Shown here one piece after another: positions 45,563 to 53,946 of a stretch of DNA of 64,000 bases. The notes below the pieces were generated by a model, which was not told the origin of the DNA, ran no database searches, and saw only the letters and a list, made by a program, of their open reading frames with translations. The translations under genes and the position numbers were made by a program. Every line of letters starts with the position of its first letter. Position 1 is the stretch's first letter. The DNA comes from Janibacter cremeus (GTDB lineage Bacteria; Actinomycetota; Actinomycetes; Actinomycetales; Dermatophilaceae), in assembly GCF_013409205.1 (NCBI RefSeq), contig NZ_JACCAE010000001.1:2976001-3040000 (forward strand), in the 5' to 3' direction.

Positions 45563-47088
45563 CGCTCGACGATCCCCCCGGTGGTGGCGAAGGGGGTGGC
45601 GACGGCTTCTCGCGAGTCCATCCCCTCTCGCCGTTCATCCGCGGTGGCCTGGTGGTCATCGCCGTCTTCGGTTACGTCCTCTCCCAGCAGATCGACCGGA
45701 TCGTCGGCGCTGCCGGTCCACCAGCGCCCGGCGAGGGCTCGACCCCCCTGCTCATCCCGGCCGTCATCGTGGCGCTGACCGTGTTCGGGGCGGTGCTCCT
45801 GGGTCTGCTGTCCTGGTGGTTCACCCGCTACCGGCTCGGGGAGAGCGACCTGGAGATGCACTCGGGCGCGATCATGCGCCAGCACCGCCAGGTGCGCTAC
45901 GACCGCATCCAGGCCGTCGACCTCGTCCGTCCGCTCCTCGCGCGCATCACCGGCCTGTCCGAGGTGCGGGTGGAGTCCGCCGGGGGCGGGGACTCGCACG
46001 TGTCCATCGCCTACCTGCGCAACGCCGAGGCCGAGGCGGTCCGCGCCCGGCTGGTCGGCCTGTCCGCCGAGGCGAAGGGGGTGGCGGCCCCGCCCGTCTC
46101 CTCCGGCGCGGTGGAAGGGACGGATCTGCCCCCGGGCCCAGCAGACTCGGCCGCCGAGAGCGGCCACCCCGGCTCTTCCACCGTGCCCGGGCAGGAGTCC
46201 CCCGAGTCGGAGCAGTTGCTGAAGATGCCCGTCGAGCGGCTCGTGGCCTCGGTGCTGCTCTCGTGGGACACGATCGTCCTCGCCGCCCTCCTTGTCCTGG
46301 CGCTCGCCCTGACGTTCGCCGACCTCGGCGTGGCCATCGGCGGCTTCCTGCCGCTCGCCCTCATCACCGGCATGCGCAGCTTCATCAAGCTCACCCGGTG
46401 GTACGGGCTGACGGTCGCGCTGCGGGGGGAGACGCTCACCAGCCAGCGGGGACTGACCGACACCCGGCACTCCTCGGTACCCCTGCACCGGGTGCAGGCG
46501 CTGGAGATCAGGCAGCCGGTCCTGTGGCGCCGTCCGGGCTGGTGGGCGCTGAAGGTCAACGTCGCCGGGGCCAGGATCGCCTCCGCCGACGGGGACTCCG
46601 GCGAGAGCGTGCTCGTCCCGGTCGCGACCACCGCCGAGGTGCTCCACCTGCTCGAGGCGGTGACCGCCGACCCCGGCACGACCGCGGAGGTCGCCTCACT
46701 CGTCCACGACACGCCCGAGGGCTTCGTCGGGGTCCCACGTGCGGCCCGGTGGTTCCACCCCTTCGCCCACCGACGGATGGGCCACCTCCCCGGCCGACGC
46801 GCGTTGCTGATCCGCTCCGGGTGGCTCGATCGGGTGCTGCAGGTCGTGCCGTGGGGGCGCATCCAGTCGATGGCCCTCCACCAGGGTCCATGGGCGCGCC
46901 GTCTCGACCTCGCGAGCGTCGACTTCGTCAGCACCGTGGGGCCCGTACGACCTGACGTGAAGCACCTCTCGACGGCTGATGCGCAGGGCCTTGCGTACCT
47001 CGCAGCGGAGCGTGCGAGCCACGCCAGGCAGCGCTCTGGCGGGCCCGTTGGTTGCGATCCGACGCCGGACACTGTGGACTGGCCCTGA
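45559..47088 (+). CDS. Tandem bacterial PH-domain membrane protein (YdbT-like)
   Basis: A 509-residue membrane protein paired with the upstream YdbS-like gene. Two helices lead into a first bPH2 domain (QVRYDRIQAVDLVRPLLARI), followed by a low-complexity acidic and Pro-rich linker (about residues 175-220). A second helix pair (SWDTIVLAALLVLALALTF) and two more PH segments follow (SSVPLHRVQALEIRQPVLWR; VVPWGRIQSMALHQGPWAR). GTG at 45559 overlaps the upstream stop, and its own stop overlaps the DUF3052 start, so three genes are coupled. Confidence 0.88.
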   Translation: MTLDDPPGGGEGGGDGFSRVHPLSPFIRGGLVVIAVFGYVLSQQIDRIVGAAGPPAPGEGSTPLLIPAVIVALTVFGAVLLGLLSWWFTRYRLGESDLEMHSGAIMRQHRQVRYDRIQAVDLVRPLLARITGLSEVRVESAGGGDSHVSIAYLRNAEAEAVRARLVGLSAEAKGVAAPPVSSGAVEGTDLPPGPADSAAESGHPGSSTVPGQESPESEQLLKMPVERLVASVLLSWDTIVLAALLVLALALTFADLGVAIGGFLPLALITGMRSFIKLTRWYGLTVALRGETLTSQRGLTDTRHSSVPLHRVQALEIRQPVLWRRPGWWALKVNVAGARIASADGDSGESVLVPVATTAEVLHLLEAVTADPGTTAEVASLVHDTPEGFVGVPRAARWFHPFAHRRMGHLPGRRALLIRSGWLDRVLQVVPWGRIQSMALHQGPWARRLDLASVDFVSTVGPVRPDVKHLSTADAQGLAYLAAERASHARQRSGGPVGCDPTPDTVDWP

Positions 47089-47558
47089 TGACTGATCAGC
47101 AAACAGCAGAAAGGAAGACGACCTTGAGTGGGGACTCGACGGCCCAGGGAGACGAGATGACTCGCGGCGCCGTGGACAAGTTGGGCTTCGCCCACGACCA
47201 GATCGTCCAGGAGTACAACTGGGACGACGACGTCGATGAGGCCCTGCGGGCCGCCATCGAGAGCGTGGTCGGAATCGAACTCGAGGACGAGGACTACACC
47301 GGCGTCGTCGACGCCGTGATCATGTGGTGGCGCGACGACGACGGTGATCTCACCGACGCACTCGTCGACACCCTGGGCACGCTCGCCGAGGGGTCCTCGA
47401 TCGTCCTCCTCACGCCGCGCCCGGGCCAGGACGGCGAGGTCGACCCGAGCGAGGTCGACGAGGCCGCGACGACCGCCGGCCTGCACACCTCCGGCTCGGT
47501 GATGTGCTCGCAGGACTGGGTCGCGACGCGACTGGCGGCCCGCAAGGGTGTCGCCTGA
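47088..47558 (+). CDS. DUF3052 family protein
   Basis: A 156-residue acidic protein of the actinobacterial DUF3052 family (VDKLGFAHDQIVQEYNWDDD, then SIVLLTPRPGQDGEVDPSEV and SQDWVATRLAARK). Function is unknown; it is conserved next to ahpE in mycobacteria and many other actinobacteria, as it is here. Its ATG lies in the stop codon of the PH-domain gene (TGATG). AhpE follows after 22 bp. The C-terminal half resembles a methyltransferase-like Rossmann strand, but no SAM motif is seen. Confidence 0.9.
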   Translation: MTDQQTAERKTTLSGDSTAQGDEMTRGAVDKLGFAHDQIVQEYNWDDDVDEALRAAIESVVGIELEDEDYTGVVDAVIMWWRDDDGDLTDALVDTLGTLAEGSSIVLLTPRPGQDGEVDPSEVDEAATTAGLHTSGSVMCSQDWVATRLAARKGVA

Positions 47559-47580
47559 GCCGCGCCGGCACACTGCCGGC

Positions 47581-48078
47581 ATGAGTGAGCAGATTCTCTC
47601 CGTCGGCGACGTCGCCCCGGACTTCGCCCTCCGCGACCAGAACGGCGCGGACGTCACGCTCGGCGAGCTGACCGCGCAGCGCGCCGTGCTGCTGGTGTTC
47701 TACCCCTTCGCCTTCTCCGGGGTCTGCACGAGCGAGCTGCGCGAGATCCGCGACGATCTCGGGCGATTCGAGTCGGCGGACGTGACCACGCTGGCCATCT
47801 CCTGCGACCCGATGTTCAGTCTGCGGGCGTGGGCGGACCGCGAGGGGTACTTCTTCCCGCTGCTCTCCGACTTCTGGCCCCACGGGGAGGTCGCATCCGC
47901 CTACGGTGTCTTCGACGAAGGGGCCGGCATGGCGGGCCGGGGCACCTTCCTCGTCGGTCGTGACGGGCGGGTCGCCTGGCGGCTGGTCAACCCCGCGGGT
48001 GAGCGGCGCGACTTCGGTGGCTACGACCACGCCCTGCAGGAAATGCTCGGTGGCGCCGCAGCGGTCGAGGGCAGGTAG
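47581..48078 (+). CDS. ahpE: Peroxiredoxin (AhpE-type, 1-Cys)
   Basis: A 165-residue thioredoxin-fold peroxidase reducing hydrogen peroxide and organic peroxides. The peroxidatic Cys49 sits in YPFAFSGVCTSELREIRDD, the AhpE form of the PxxxTxxC motif. There is no resolving Cys at the usual C-terminal position (a Cys occurs in SCDPMF), consistent with the 1-Cys class. FLVGRDGRVAWRLVNPAGE is typical. The start is ATG 47581, 22 bp after DUF3052. Electron donors are unknown from sequence. Confidence 0.95.
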   Translation: MSEQILSVGDVAPDFALRDQNGADVTLGELTAQRAVLLVFYPFAFSGVCTSELREIRDDLGRFESADVTTLAISCDPMFSLRAWADREGYFFPLLSDFWPHGEVASAYGVFDEGAGMAGRGTFLVGRDGRVAWRLVNPAGERRDFGGYDHALQEMLGGAAAVEGR

Positions 48079-48089
48079 TCTCCGCGTCC

Positions 48090-49061
48090 ATGAGTGACGA
48101 CATCCTCGAGGTGGATCTGCTGGCCTACGAGTCTGGGGACGGTCAGCGCGAGCGAGCCGTCGTCGACGGCCTGATGACCTCCCTGGACACCGGCTTCGTC
48201 TACGTGCGTCACGACCTGTCCGAGGACCTGATCGACACCGCCTACGGGATGCTCGAGGAGTTCTTCACCGCCGAGCGCGAGGTCAAGCAGCAGTTCATCG
48301 CCCCCGGAACCCACGGCCAGACCGGCTACACCGACCTGCTGGTCGAGACCGCGGCCACCTCACGGGACGCGGACTGGAAGGAAATGCTCAACTGGGGACC
48401 CTCGATCCCGGCCGGGCACCCCCTTCGCACGCGCTACCCGCACCGCTACCACGACCCGGTCCTGCCCGAGTCGGCCGTGCCGGGTATCACCGAGACCCTG
48501 ACGGCCTTCCACGAGGCGGTCGCCGGTCTCCAGCGCCGGGTGCTGCGCATCATCGCCACCGGTGTGGGTGCCCACCCCGACTACTTCGAGAAGATGCTCG
48601 TCGACGGGCCGACCCTCTCCCGGGCGATCCACTACCCGCCGATGCAGTCCGCGCCGGACGCCCCGCACGTGTGGGCCGCCGAGCACGCCGACATCAATCT
48701 CATCACCGCCCTGCCGCGGGCGACCGCCGCCGGCCTGCAGGTGCGCCTGAAGGACAGCGGAGAGTGGATCGACGCCGTCGCCCCCGAGGGCGGCGCCATC
48801 ATCAACACCGGTCTGATGCTCGAGGTCGTGACCAACGGGGTCATCGAGCCGGGCATCCACCGGGTCGTCGCGGCCCCCGGGCAGGAGGGCGATCGTTACT
48901 CGGTCGTCCAGTTCAGCCACCCGACGCCGTGGACGGTACTCAACCCGCTGGTGAGCACGGTCACGCCGCAGACGCCCCAGCGCTTCTCGCCGATCAGCGC
49001 CGCGGACGCCCTCGATGAGGTCCTCTACGAGATCAACCTCATCGAGGACGCGCGCCGCTGA
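48090..49061 (+). CDS. Isopenicillin N synthase-like Fe(II)/2-oxoglutarate oxygenase
   Basis: A 323-residue double-stranded beta-helix oxygenase. Iron ligands are HAD (AEHADINLITALPR), with the second His in GIHRVVAAPGQEGD and the 2-oxoglutarate-binding Arg/Ser in RYSVVQFSHP. The N-terminal DIOX_N-like region (VDLLAYESGDGQRERAVVDGL) is present. The substrate is unknown. It begins 12 nt after ahpE and ends 50 bp before tRNA-Val. The same family includes gibberellin and ethylene-forming enzymes, so assignment stops at family level. Confidence 0.9.
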   Translation: MSDDILEVDLLAYESGDGQRERAVVDGLMTSLDTGFVYVRHDLSEDLIDTAYGMLEEFFTAEREVKQQFIAPGTHGQTGYTDLLVETAATSRDADWKEMLNWGPSIPAGHPLRTRYPHRYHDPVLPESAVPGITETLTAFHEAVAGLQRRVLRIIATGVGAHPDYFEKMLVDGPTLSRAIHYPPMQSAPDAPHVWAAEHADINLITALPRATAAGLQVRLKDSGEWIDAVAPEGGAIINTGLMLEVVTNGVIEPGIHRVVAAPGQEGDRYSVVQFSHPTPWTVLNPLVSTVTPQTPQRFSPISAADALDEVLYEINLIEDARR

Positions 49062-49111
49062 CGACCCTGCGGGGTCGGCCTGTCAGAATGACCGCGGCGC
49101 ACCGCGCGCCG

Positions 49112-49184
49112 GGGCCTGTAGCTCAGTTGGTAGAGCACCGCGTTTACACCGCGGTTGTCGTCGGTTCGAGACCGGCCGGGCCCA
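49112..49184 (+). tRNA. tRNA-Val (TAC)
   Basis: A 73-nt cloverleaf. GGGCCTG pairs with CGGGCCC (one T-G pair) and the discriminator is A. The anticodon loop TTTACAC gives TAC, and the T-loop is TTCGAGA. CCA is not encoded; the next bases are CATGAG. The ATG of the Nif3-like gene starts at 49186, one nucleotide after the discriminator, so tRNA and gene probably share a transcript. A CAGAAT hexamer at 49084-49089 is a possible -10. Confidence 0.97.
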
Positions 49185-49185
49185 C

Positions 49186-50049
49186 ATGAGCACACTGCGC
49201 CTGCGTGACGTGCTGGCTGTCCTGGAAGAGATGTACCCGATCGACTCGGCCCAGTCCTGGGACCGGGTCGGTCTGGTCACCGGCGACCCGGACCAGCCCG
49301 TGCGACGAGTCCACGCCGCGGTCGACCCCACCCTCGAGGTCATCGAGGAGGCCCGCGACGCGGGCGCGGACCTGCTCATCACGCACCACCCGCTGCTGCT
49401 GCGCGGCGTGCACTCGGTCGCCACGACGAGCGCGAAGGGGGCGAGCGTCACCTCGCTCGTCGTCTCCGACACCGCCCTGTACGTCGCCCACACCAACGCC
49501 GACGTTGCCGATCCGGGTGTGAACACAGCCCTCGCGCAGGCCTGCGGGCTGACCGCGACGGAGCCACTCAGCGTCGAGGAGGGCAGCGCCCTGGGCAGGG
49601 TCGGTGACCTGGCCCAGGAGGTCTCCCTCGCGGACTTCGCCGAGCGGCTTGCCGGCGCCCTTCCTCCCGCACCCGGTGGCATCCGCGTCTCCGGTCCGGC
49701 CGGCGGTCGGGTGCGCCGGGTCGCCCTGCTCGGCGGGGCCGGTGACGGCCTCATCGACGTCGCCCGTGCGGCGGGTGCCGATGTCTACGTCACCGCCGAC
49801 CTGCGCCACCACCCGGCCCTGGAGGCCCGGGAGGAGGCCATCACCGCTGGGGGGACCCCCTTCCTCATCGATGCCGGCCACTGGGCGAGCGAGTCCCTCT
49901 GGCTGGAGCAGCTGCTGGACCGGCTGCGCAACCGCCTCGCAGCCGCCGGCGCCGACATGGTGGGATGGGAGACCCACGTGAGCACGATCTGCACCGACCC
50001 ATGGACCTTCACCGTCGGCGCACAGACAGCCCAAGGAGATCCCCAGTGA
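49186..50049 (+). CDS. Nif3-like dinuclear metal center protein
   Basis: A 287-residue member of the YbgI/Nif3 family, which forms toroidal hexamers with a two-metal site. Metal ligands are visible in LLITHHPLLLRG, YVAHTNADVADPG and the C-terminal DAGHWASES. Its enzymatic role is uncertain in the family. The ATG follows tRNA-Val by one base with no room for its own leader, so translation may rely on a processed leaderless end. The stop overlaps the next start (GTGA). The order Nif3, zinc-ribbon protein, RNase H/phosphatase matches the mycobacterial Rv2230c-Rv2228c set. Confidence 0.93.
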   Translation: MSTLRLRDVLAVLEEMYPIDSAQSWDRVGLVTGDPDQPVRRVHAAVDPTLEVIEEARDAGADLLITHHPLLLRGVHSVATTSAKGASVTSLVVSDTALYVAHTNADVADPGVNTALAQACGLTATEPLSVEEGSALGRVGDLAQEVSLADFAERLAGALPPAPGGIRVSGPAGGRVRRVALLGGAGDGLIDVARAAGADVYVTADLRHHPALEAREEAITAGGTPFLIDAGHWASESLWLEQLLDRLRNRLAAAGADMVGWETHVSTICTDPWTFTVGAQTAQGDPQ

Positions 50050-50789
50050 AGGCAGACCCCTTCGTCCAGGCACGGCTGCTCGAGCTGCAGGCGCTCGACA
50101 CCCGGCTGCAGCAGATCGCCCACGCCCGCACGCGGGTGCCACAGGTCGCCGCCCTCGAGCAGGCCGTGGCCGAGCTGCAGCGTGCCCAGGACGACGTCGT
50201 GCGCTCCGAAACCGGCCTGAGTGACATCCGCCGCGAGGTCGCCCGAGCCGAGGCGGATGTGCAGCAGGTGCGCGACCGGGCCGCCCGCGATCAGCAGCGC
50301 CTCGAGACGGGAGCCGGCATGACCTCTCGTGACCTGACGGCGCTGCAGAGCGAGATCGAGTCGCTCGCGCGCCGTCAGGGCGACCTCGAGGAGGTCGAGA
50401 TCGAGGCCATGGAACGCCAGGAGGCCGCCGAGGAGCGCGTTGCCTCCGGGAGCGAGAAGCAGGCCGAGATGCAGGCCGAGGTCGAGCGGCTGACCCGTGA
50501 GCGCGACGAGGCGCTGGCCGAGCTCGACGCCGAGAAGGAGCAGGTCGCCGCGCCCCGCGCCGAACTGGTGGCGAGCATCGATGACGCCCTGATCACGCTC
50601 TACGACCGGATCCGTGAGAAGTCCGGTGGCCTGGCCGCCGCGGAGCTGAAGCACGGCCGCTGCGGAGGGTGCCAGCTCGAGCTCAACCCGGTCGACCTCG
50701 CCTCGATCGAGAAGGCACCCGTCGACGAGGTGGTGCGCTGCGAGGAGTGCGACCGCATCCTCGTGCGCATCCCGGCTCCGCAGAGCTGA
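50046..50789 (+). CDS. C4-type zinc-ribbon coiled-coil protein
   Basis: A 247-residue protein whose first 180 residues form a long antiparallel coiled coil, rich in Ala, Glu, Gln and Arg. The C-terminal zinc ribbon has CGGCQLELNP and CEECDRIL (four Cys). This architecture is the conserved actinobacterial family (Rv2229c-like) encoded between Nif3 and RNase H. It may bind nucleic acid or a protein partner; I know no demonstrated activity. GTG 50046 overlaps the upstream stop, and the stop is overlapped by the RNase H start (TGATG). Confidence 0.92.
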   Translation: MKADPFVQARLLELQALDTRLQQIAHARTRVPQVAALEQAVAELQRAQDDVVRSETGLSDIRREVARAEADVQQVRDRAARDQQRLETGAGMTSRDLTALQSEIESLARRQGDLEEVEIEAMERQEAAEERVASGSEKQAEMQAEVERLTRERDEALAELDAEKEQVAAPRAELVASIDDALITLYDRIREKSGGLAAAELKHGRCGGCQLELNPVDLASIEKAPVDEVVRCEECDRILVRIPAPQS

Positions 50790-51706
50790 TGGGGCGCTCC
50801 CTGCGCGTCGAGGCAGATGGTGGTTCCCGGGGCAACCCCGGTGTGGCCGGATACGGGGCCCTGGTCCGGGACGTCGAGACCGATGAGCTGCTCGTCGAGC
50901 TCGCCGCCCCGCTGGGGAGGGCCAGCAACAACGTCGCCGAGTACCGCGGCATGCTCGAGGGCCTGCAGGCCGCCCGGAGCATCGACCCCGGCGCCGACGT
51001 CGAGGTCGCGATGGACTCCAAGCTCGTCGTCGAGCAGATGTCGGGTCGGTGGAAGATCAAGCACCCCGACATGCGTGCCCTCGCTCTGCGGGGGCGCGAT
51101 CTCGTGGCCGAGATCTGCGCTGCCGGCGGCTCGGTCGAGTTCACCTGGCTACCCCGCGAGGCCAATACGGCCGCCGATGCCCTGTCCAACCGGGGGATGG
51201 ACGGCGAGGACGTGCAGGACTGGCACGCCGAGCAGGTCCCGCAGCCGCCCCACCCGGGACGCGGCGAGCCGACCCGCGTCGTCCTGGTGCGCCACGGCGC
51301 CACGGAGCAGGCGAAGCGTGCCGGCGTCCGGGTGGCCGCCCTCGTCGGCGACGCGGACGTGCGCGTCCTCACCTGCGATCTGGCGCGGGCCCGGCAGACC
51401 GGCGGCATCCTCGCCGAGCGGCTCGAGGTCGAGCCCCAGGCCGATGCGGGCTGGGGAGAGCGGTCGCAGGAGGAGACCCATGACCACATGGCCACCAGGG
51501 TCATCGCCGCGTGGGAGCGCGCCGTCGCCGGAGGTGGCACCGTCGTCATCGCCTGCCCCCGCGTGCCGATCCTCCTCGTCCTCGCGCACGTCCTCGGCAT
51601 GCCGCACGAGCGGATGGGGCGCCTGGCCAGCGCCCCGGGCTCGCTGACCGCGATCGAGGCCTGGCCCGACGGCGAGGCGGTCGTCGCCTTCACCAACCGG
51701 ACCTGA
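50789..51706 (+). CDS. RNase H fused to a degenerate histidine-phosphatase domain
   Basis: A 305-residue protein. Residues 1-135 are RNase HI, with catalytic acids in EADGGSRGNPG, NVAEYRGMLEGL, VAMDSKLVVEQM and the final Asp in NTAADALSN, so RNA-DNA hybrid cleavage is expected. From residue 160 a histidine-phosphatase-like domain has the RHG start VLVRHGATEQ. However, the middle is shortened and the second catalytic His region reads VVIACPRVPIL instead of a VSHxxPI-type sequence. Mycobacterial homologues are about 360 residues with a complete phosphatase, so the phosphatase half is probably inactive here. Confidence 0.88.
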   Translation: MGRSLRVEADGGSRGNPGVAGYGALVRDVETDELLVELAAPLGRASNNVAEYRGMLEGLQAARSIDPGADVEVAMDSKLVVEQMSGRWKIKHPDMRALALRGRDLVAEICAAGGSVEFTWLPREANTAADALSNRGMDGEDVQDWHAEQVPQPPHPGRGEPTRVVLVRHGATEQAKRAGVRVAALVGDADVRVLTCDLARARQTGGILAERLEVEPQADAGWGERSQEETHDHMATRVIAAWERAVAGGGTVVIACPRVPILLVLAHVLGMPHERMGRLASAPGSLTAIEAWPDGEAVVAFTNRT

Positions 51707-51710
51707 GGAG
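51705..51710 (+). promoter_or_regulatory. Ribosome binding site upstream of a non-standard start
   Basis: GAGGAG at 51705-51710, overlapping the RNase H stop region, is followed after 7 nt by ATC (51718), not ATG, GTG or TTG. It is the only good Shine-Dalgarno sequence before the downstream membrane protein reading frame. See the start problem discussed there. Confidence 0.5.
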
Positions 51711-51738
51711 CGCAGCGATCGAGGACCTTCCCACCTGG

Positions 51739-52251
51739 TTGACCGCGTCCGGCGTCGTCGGCGCGGTCGTCTTCGGGCTGCTCTCGGCGTACTTCCCGCC
51801 GCTGAACGCCGAGATCTACGCGGTGGCCGCACCAGTGATCTTCCCCGACCTCTGGGTCCTCCACGTGTCCGCGATGACGGGCGGGCTGGTCGTCGGCAAG
51901 GTGACCCACTTCATCGCCGCTGAGAAGGGGGCGGAGGCCTTCGTCAAGCGACGTGAGGAGAAGGAGGCGCGGACTGCCGCCAAGTCGCGGCGGCCACGGG
52001 GTGCCGTCAGGGAGCGTCTCGCGCGGTGGAGCAAATCGATGATCGACGTGCTCGATCGTCCGCGACTGGGGCCTCTGGTCATACTGGCCAGCTCCGGGGT
52101 GGGCTTCCCGCCGCTGGCCGTCGTCACGGTCGCTGCGGGCATCAAGGGGATCTCGCTGACCCTCTTCGTCGTCGTGACCACGATCGGGTGCCTGGCCCGA
52201 TTCCTCATCACGTCGTGGCTGGTGGTCCAGGGCATCCAGCTGGACTTCTGA
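51739..52251 (+). CDS. Small integral membrane protein, start uncertain
   Basis: A frame of about 170-178 residues with a hydrophobic N-terminal helix (GVVGAVVFGLLSAYFPPLNAE, shown to 20), another around FPDLWVLHVSAMTGGLVVGK, a basic middle (RREEKEARTAAKSRRPRG) and two helices at the C-terminus (LVILASSGVGFPPLAVVTVA). The NAEIYAV and VGFPP pieces weakly resemble VTT/DedA-type proteins. There is no ATG or GTG near the conserved beginning: the choices are TTG 51739, used here, or ATC 51718, which has the better ribosome site. The open frame continues upstream through the RNase H gene but is not coding there. Confidence 0.68.
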   Translation: MTASGVVGAVVFGLLSAYFPPLNAEIYAVAAPVIFPDLWVLHVSAMTGGLVVGKVTHFIAAEKGAEAFVKRREEKEARTAAKSRRPRGAVRERLARWSKSMIDVLDRPRLGPLVILASSGVGFPPLAVVTVAAGIKGISLTLFVVVTTIGCLARFLITSWLVVQGIQLDF

Positions 52252-52309
52252 GCGTCTCGGGCTCCGATCGGCGTACCGGGCTCGCGGCGTCCGCGCATAC
52301 TCTGTGCGC

Positions 52310-52720
52310 ATGACGTATGCCGGAGACCTCAGCCCGCAGCAGACGTGGGAGGGCCTCGTGTCCGACCCGCAGGCCGTCCTGGTCGATGTGCGCACCCAGG
52401 CGGAGTGGGCCTTCGTCGGGGTCGCCGATCTGACTGCGATCGGCAAGGAGATGGTCCCCATCGAGTGGAGCTCCTTCCCGACGGGCACGCTCAACGGCGC
52501 CTTCCTGCAGCAGTTGCACGAGGCCGTGCCGCTGCAGGCGCCCGTGTACTTCCTCTGCCGCTCCGGTGCGCGCTCCGCAGCCGCCGCCGAGGCCGCCACG
52601 GCCGCCGGCTGGACCAGCGCGTACAACGTCCTCGACGGCTTCGAGGGGCCCGTCGACGAGCAGGGACACCGGTCCGTCGCCGGCTGGAAGCAGGCCGGGT
52701 TGCCGTGGCGGCAGGGGTGA
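52310..52720 (+). CDS. Rhodanese-like sulfur carrier
   Basis: A 136-residue single-domain rhodanese. LVDVRTQAEWAFVG opens the fold and the active loop CRSGARS (Cys near residue 84) can carry a persulfide. The tail ends DEQGHRSVAGWKQAGLPWRQ. It is directly coupled to metZ: the metZ GTG overlaps its stop. The same rhodanese-metZ pairing is found in mycobacteria (Rv0390-Rv0391), so it probably supplies or manages sulfide for homocysteine formation. The start is ATG 52310; GTG 52304 is possible. Confidence 0.92.
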   Translation: MTYAGDLSPQQTWEGLVSDPQAVLVDVRTQAEWAFVGVADLTAIGKEMVPIEWSSFPTGTLNGAFLQQLHEAVPLQAPVYFLCRSGARSAAAAEAATAAGWTSAYNVLDGFEGPVDEQGHRSVAGWKQAGLPWRQG

Positions 52721-53943
52721 GCGAATCCCCCTTCGGCCCGGGCAACCCCGAGCCCTACCTGGACCCGAGCGGCTTGTCGCCGCAGACGCTGGCCGTGCGG
52801 GGCGGTCAGGCTCGCAGCACCTTCGACGAGACGTCCGAGGCGCTCTACCTGACCTCGGGCTTCGTCTACGGCAGCGCCGAGGAGGCCGAGGCGGCGTTCT
52901 CGGGGAGCGTGGAGAAATACGTCTACTCGCGCTACGGCAACCCGACGGTCGGCATGCTCGAGGAGCGGCTGCGCGTGCTCGAGGGCGCCGAGGCGGCCTT
53001 CGCCACGTCGTCGGGGATGTCCGCGGTCTTCACCGCGCTCGCGGCGCTCCTCGGTGCGGGCGATCGTCTGGTCTCCTCGCGCTCGCTCTTCGGCAGCTGC
53101 TTCGTGGTTGTCGACGAGATCCTGCCGCGATGGGGCGTGGAGACCGTGCTCGTCGACGGGAGGGACCTCGACCAGTGGCGCGAGGCACTGTCCGAGCCGA
53201 CGACGGCGGTCTTCTTCGAGACGCCGAGCAACCCGATGCAGGAGCTCGTCGACATCGCCGCCGTGAGCGAGCTCGCCCACGCCGCAGGGGCGCAGGTGGT
53301 GGTCGACAACGTCTTCGGCACGCCCGTCTTCTCCCGGCCGCTCGACCACGGCGCCGACGTCGTCGTCTACTCCGCGACCAAGCACATCGACGGCCAGGGA
53401 CGCGTCCTCGGCGGAGCGATCCTCGGTCCGGCCCGCTACATCGACGGCCCCGTACGCAACCTCATCCGGCACACCGGACCGTCCATGTCGCCCTTCAACG
53501 CCTGGGTGCTGCTCAAGGGCCTGGAGACCATGGACCTACGGGTGCGTCGTATGGCCGAGTCCGCGCTCGTCCTGGCGCGGGAGCTGCAGGCACACCCGCG
53601 GGTGACGCAGGTCATCCATCCCTGGCTGCCGGACCACGAGCAGCACGAGCTCGCCCGGACCCAGATGAGTGGTGGCGGCACGGTCATCACCTTCGCCATC
53701 GACGGCGGCAAGGCCGAGGCCTTCGCGCTGATGAACGCCCTGCGCCTGGTCGACATCTCCAACAACCTCGGCGACTCGAAGTCACTGGTCACCCACCCCG
53801 CGACGACGACCCACCGCCGCATGGGCCCGCAGGGGCGCGCAGCCATCGGCATCACCGACGCGACCGTGCGCATCTCCGTCGGCCTCGAGGGGGCCACCGA
53901 CCTGGTCGCCGACCTCACCGCGGCCCTCGACGGGCTCGGCTGA
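52717..53943 (+). CDS. metZ: O-succinylhomoserine sulfhydrylase (MetZ)
   Basis: A 408-residue PLP-dependent Cys/Met metabolism enzyme that makes homocysteine from O-succinylhomoserine and sulfide. Family motifs are YVYSRYGNPTVGMLEERL, ATSSGMSAVFTAL, FETPSNPMQELVDI, DNVFGTPVFSRPL and the PLP-lysine segment VYSATKHIDGQGR (Lys222). The LRLVDISNNLGDSKSLVTHP motif is typical of the gamma-synthase clan. MetZ rather than cystathionine synthase or lyase is supported by pairing with a rhodanese gene and by the HIDGQGR loop. Confidence 0.92.
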   Translation: MSESPFGPGNPEPYLDPSGLSPQTLAVRGGQARSTFDETSEALYLTSGFVYGSAEEAEAAFSGSVEKYVYSRYGNPTVGMLEERLRVLEGAEAAFATSSGMSAVFTALAALLGAGDRLVSSRSLFGSCFVVVDEILPRWGVETVLVDGRDLDQWREALSEPTTAVFFETPSNPMQELVDIAAVSELAHAAGAQVVVDNVFGTPVFSRPLDHGADVVVYSATKHIDGQGRVLGGAILGPARYIDGPVRNLIRHTGPSMSPFNAWVLLKGLETMDLRVRRMAESALVLARELQAHPRVTQVIHPWLPDHEQHELARTQMSGGGTVITFAIDGGKAEAFALMNALRLVDISNNLGDSKSLVTHPATTTHRRMGPQGRAAIGITDATVRISVGLEGATDLVADLTAALDGLG

Positions 53944-53946
53944 GCG

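Noticed and set aside
50683..53472. A 929-residue minus-strand open frame
   Set aside because: It overlaps five well supported plus-strand genes and shows no domain of its own.
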